Source: Propionibacteriaceae bacterium
GTDB taxonomy: Bacteria > Actinomycetota > Actinomycetes > Propionibacteriales > Propionibacteriaceae
Direction: 5' to 3'
Length of the DNA: 5,960 nt
NCBI GenBank assembly: GCA_009778535.1
Contig: WRJP01000110.1
Coordinates: 1 to 5,960 of the forward strand
The notes beneath the pieces are model-generated. The model searched no databases. It was given only the letters and a program-made list of their open reading frames with translations, and was not told the DNA's origin. This document shows positions 5,606 to 5,960 of the stretch, piece after piece. Both the position numbers and the translations under genes were made by a program. Numbering within the stretch: position 1 is the stretch's first letter; every line of letters begins with the position of its first letter.

Positions 5606-5960
5606 TTGCGGATAAAGCCATTGCTGCAAAAAAGGGCACGCCGCGCAATGCCCAACCGCCCCCGTCGCGCTGAGCCTTCGTTTGCTGTTTTTCTGAATTC
5701 GACGCTGGGTAAGATCGCCGTCGGCGGCTTCGCCCTGACAATTCTGGGTGCAGGCGCGTCGCTGGTGTTCTTAGTGCCTACGCAATCTAGCGCTGCCGAC
5801 GTTGTCGAACCGCAGGCTCCGACTTCCTCTATCGCTTCTATCGTAAAAGACCGTGAGACTTCGTTATCTCTTGACGGCAAAGCTATCGCGCAATCAAATA
5901 CTGAGAATGTGCTTGCAAACCGGCAGAACCAACTTGCATTCGAGAATCAAGCTATTCTCA
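5606..5960 (+). CDS. Exported or membrane-anchored protein, N-terminal part only
   Basis: 118 codons are inside the window and the frame is open at the right edge. The N-terminus is very basic (RIKPLLQKRARRAMPNRPRR, residues 2-21), followed by a hydrophobic segment at about 37-58 (IAVGGFALTILGAGASLVFL and onward). TQSSAAD then gives a plausible signal peptidase site after A63 or A64. The mature part starts Pro/Ser/Thr rich and becomes a polar, Gln- and Asn-rich helix-like stretch (about 80-118). This is typical of actinobacterial secreted wall-active proteins such as peptidoglycan hydrolases, but no catalytic domain is visible, so I assign no function. The long n-region also fits an uncleaved anchor. 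The gene starts 78 bp after its upstream neighbour and seems to have its own promoter. The alternative start is the ATG at 5648. Confidence 0.78.
   Translation, partial: MRIKPLLQKRARRAMPNRPRRAEPSFAVFLNSTLGKIAVGGFALTILGAGASLVFLVPTQSSAADVVEPQAPTSSIASIVKDRETSLSLDGKAIAQSNTENVLANRQNQLAFENQAIL

Larger units (their letters stand above)
5529..5606 (+). repeat. Long-range inverted repeat able to hide the downstream ribosome binding site
   Basis: AAACTCTCTC (5529-5538) pairs with GGGAGAGTTT (5597-5606) over 10 bp with one G-U. The right arm contains the Shine-Dalgarno and the first base of the TTG start of the next gene. The left arm starts just after the stop codon of the upstream gene. It can also form a competing 6-bp hairpin, CTGAGA (5524-5529) with TCTCAG (5535-5540). 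The pairing is seen in the sequence; any regulatory role is inferred. Confidence 0.4.

Noticed and set aside
5244..5880. Overlapping minus-strand open frames at the right end
   Set aside because: They are antisense to the 886-residue gene and the exported-protein gene, and their translations are Arg-rich and without domains.

Overview
The window looks like a chromosomal segment of a high-to-mid GC actinobacterium (the bases look close to balanced, leaning GC). The strongest evidence is the minus-strand order PerM-type DUF6350 membrane protein, then PurN, then PurH. This is the order of Rv0955-Rv0956-Rv0957 in Mycobacterium tuberculosis. The moderate GC and the style of the secreted proteins would fit an Actinomycetaceae-type host, but that is a guess. 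I see no mobile element, CRISPR array, tRNA or rRNA.

Layout. (1) Positions 1-1432, minus strand: a de novo purine synthesis gene that runs off the left edge. The PurN (GAR transformylase) and PurH (AICAR transformylase/IMP cyclohydrolase) parts lie in one uninterrupted reading frame with no stop between them, so the gene appears to encode a PurN-PurH fusion. (2) Positions 1474-2748, minus strand: a polytopic DUF6350/PerM-like membrane protein, 41 bp upstream of purN and probably co-transcribed. (3) Positions 2749-2866: a short divergent intergenic region with a small palindrome and a pair of direct repeats. (4) Positions 2867-5527, plus strand: an 886-residue single-pass membrane protein that I cannot assign to a named family. 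It has a disordered, cysteine-free cytoplasmic half of about 470 residues, a polybasic stop-transfer segment, one TM helix, and a cysteine-bearing ectodomain that looks like two diverged copies of a sensor-type module. It starts with TTG behind a perfect Shine-Dalgarno. (5) Positions 5528-5605: a short intergenic region with an extended -10 promoter and complementary segments that could hide the next ribosome binding site. (6) Positions 5606-5960, plus strand: the N-terminus of an exported protein, also starting with TTG and cut by the right edge.

How it fits together. The minus-strand genes combine an envelope/division-related membrane protein with purine synthesis, as in other actinobacteria. 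The plus-strand genes both make envelope proteins: a membrane-anchored sensor-like protein followed by a secreted or anchored protein. The best candidates for something new are the PurN-PurH fusion and the 886-residue receptor-like protein, which pairs a long disordered cytoplasmic tail with a tandem ectodomain and has no recognisable output domain.
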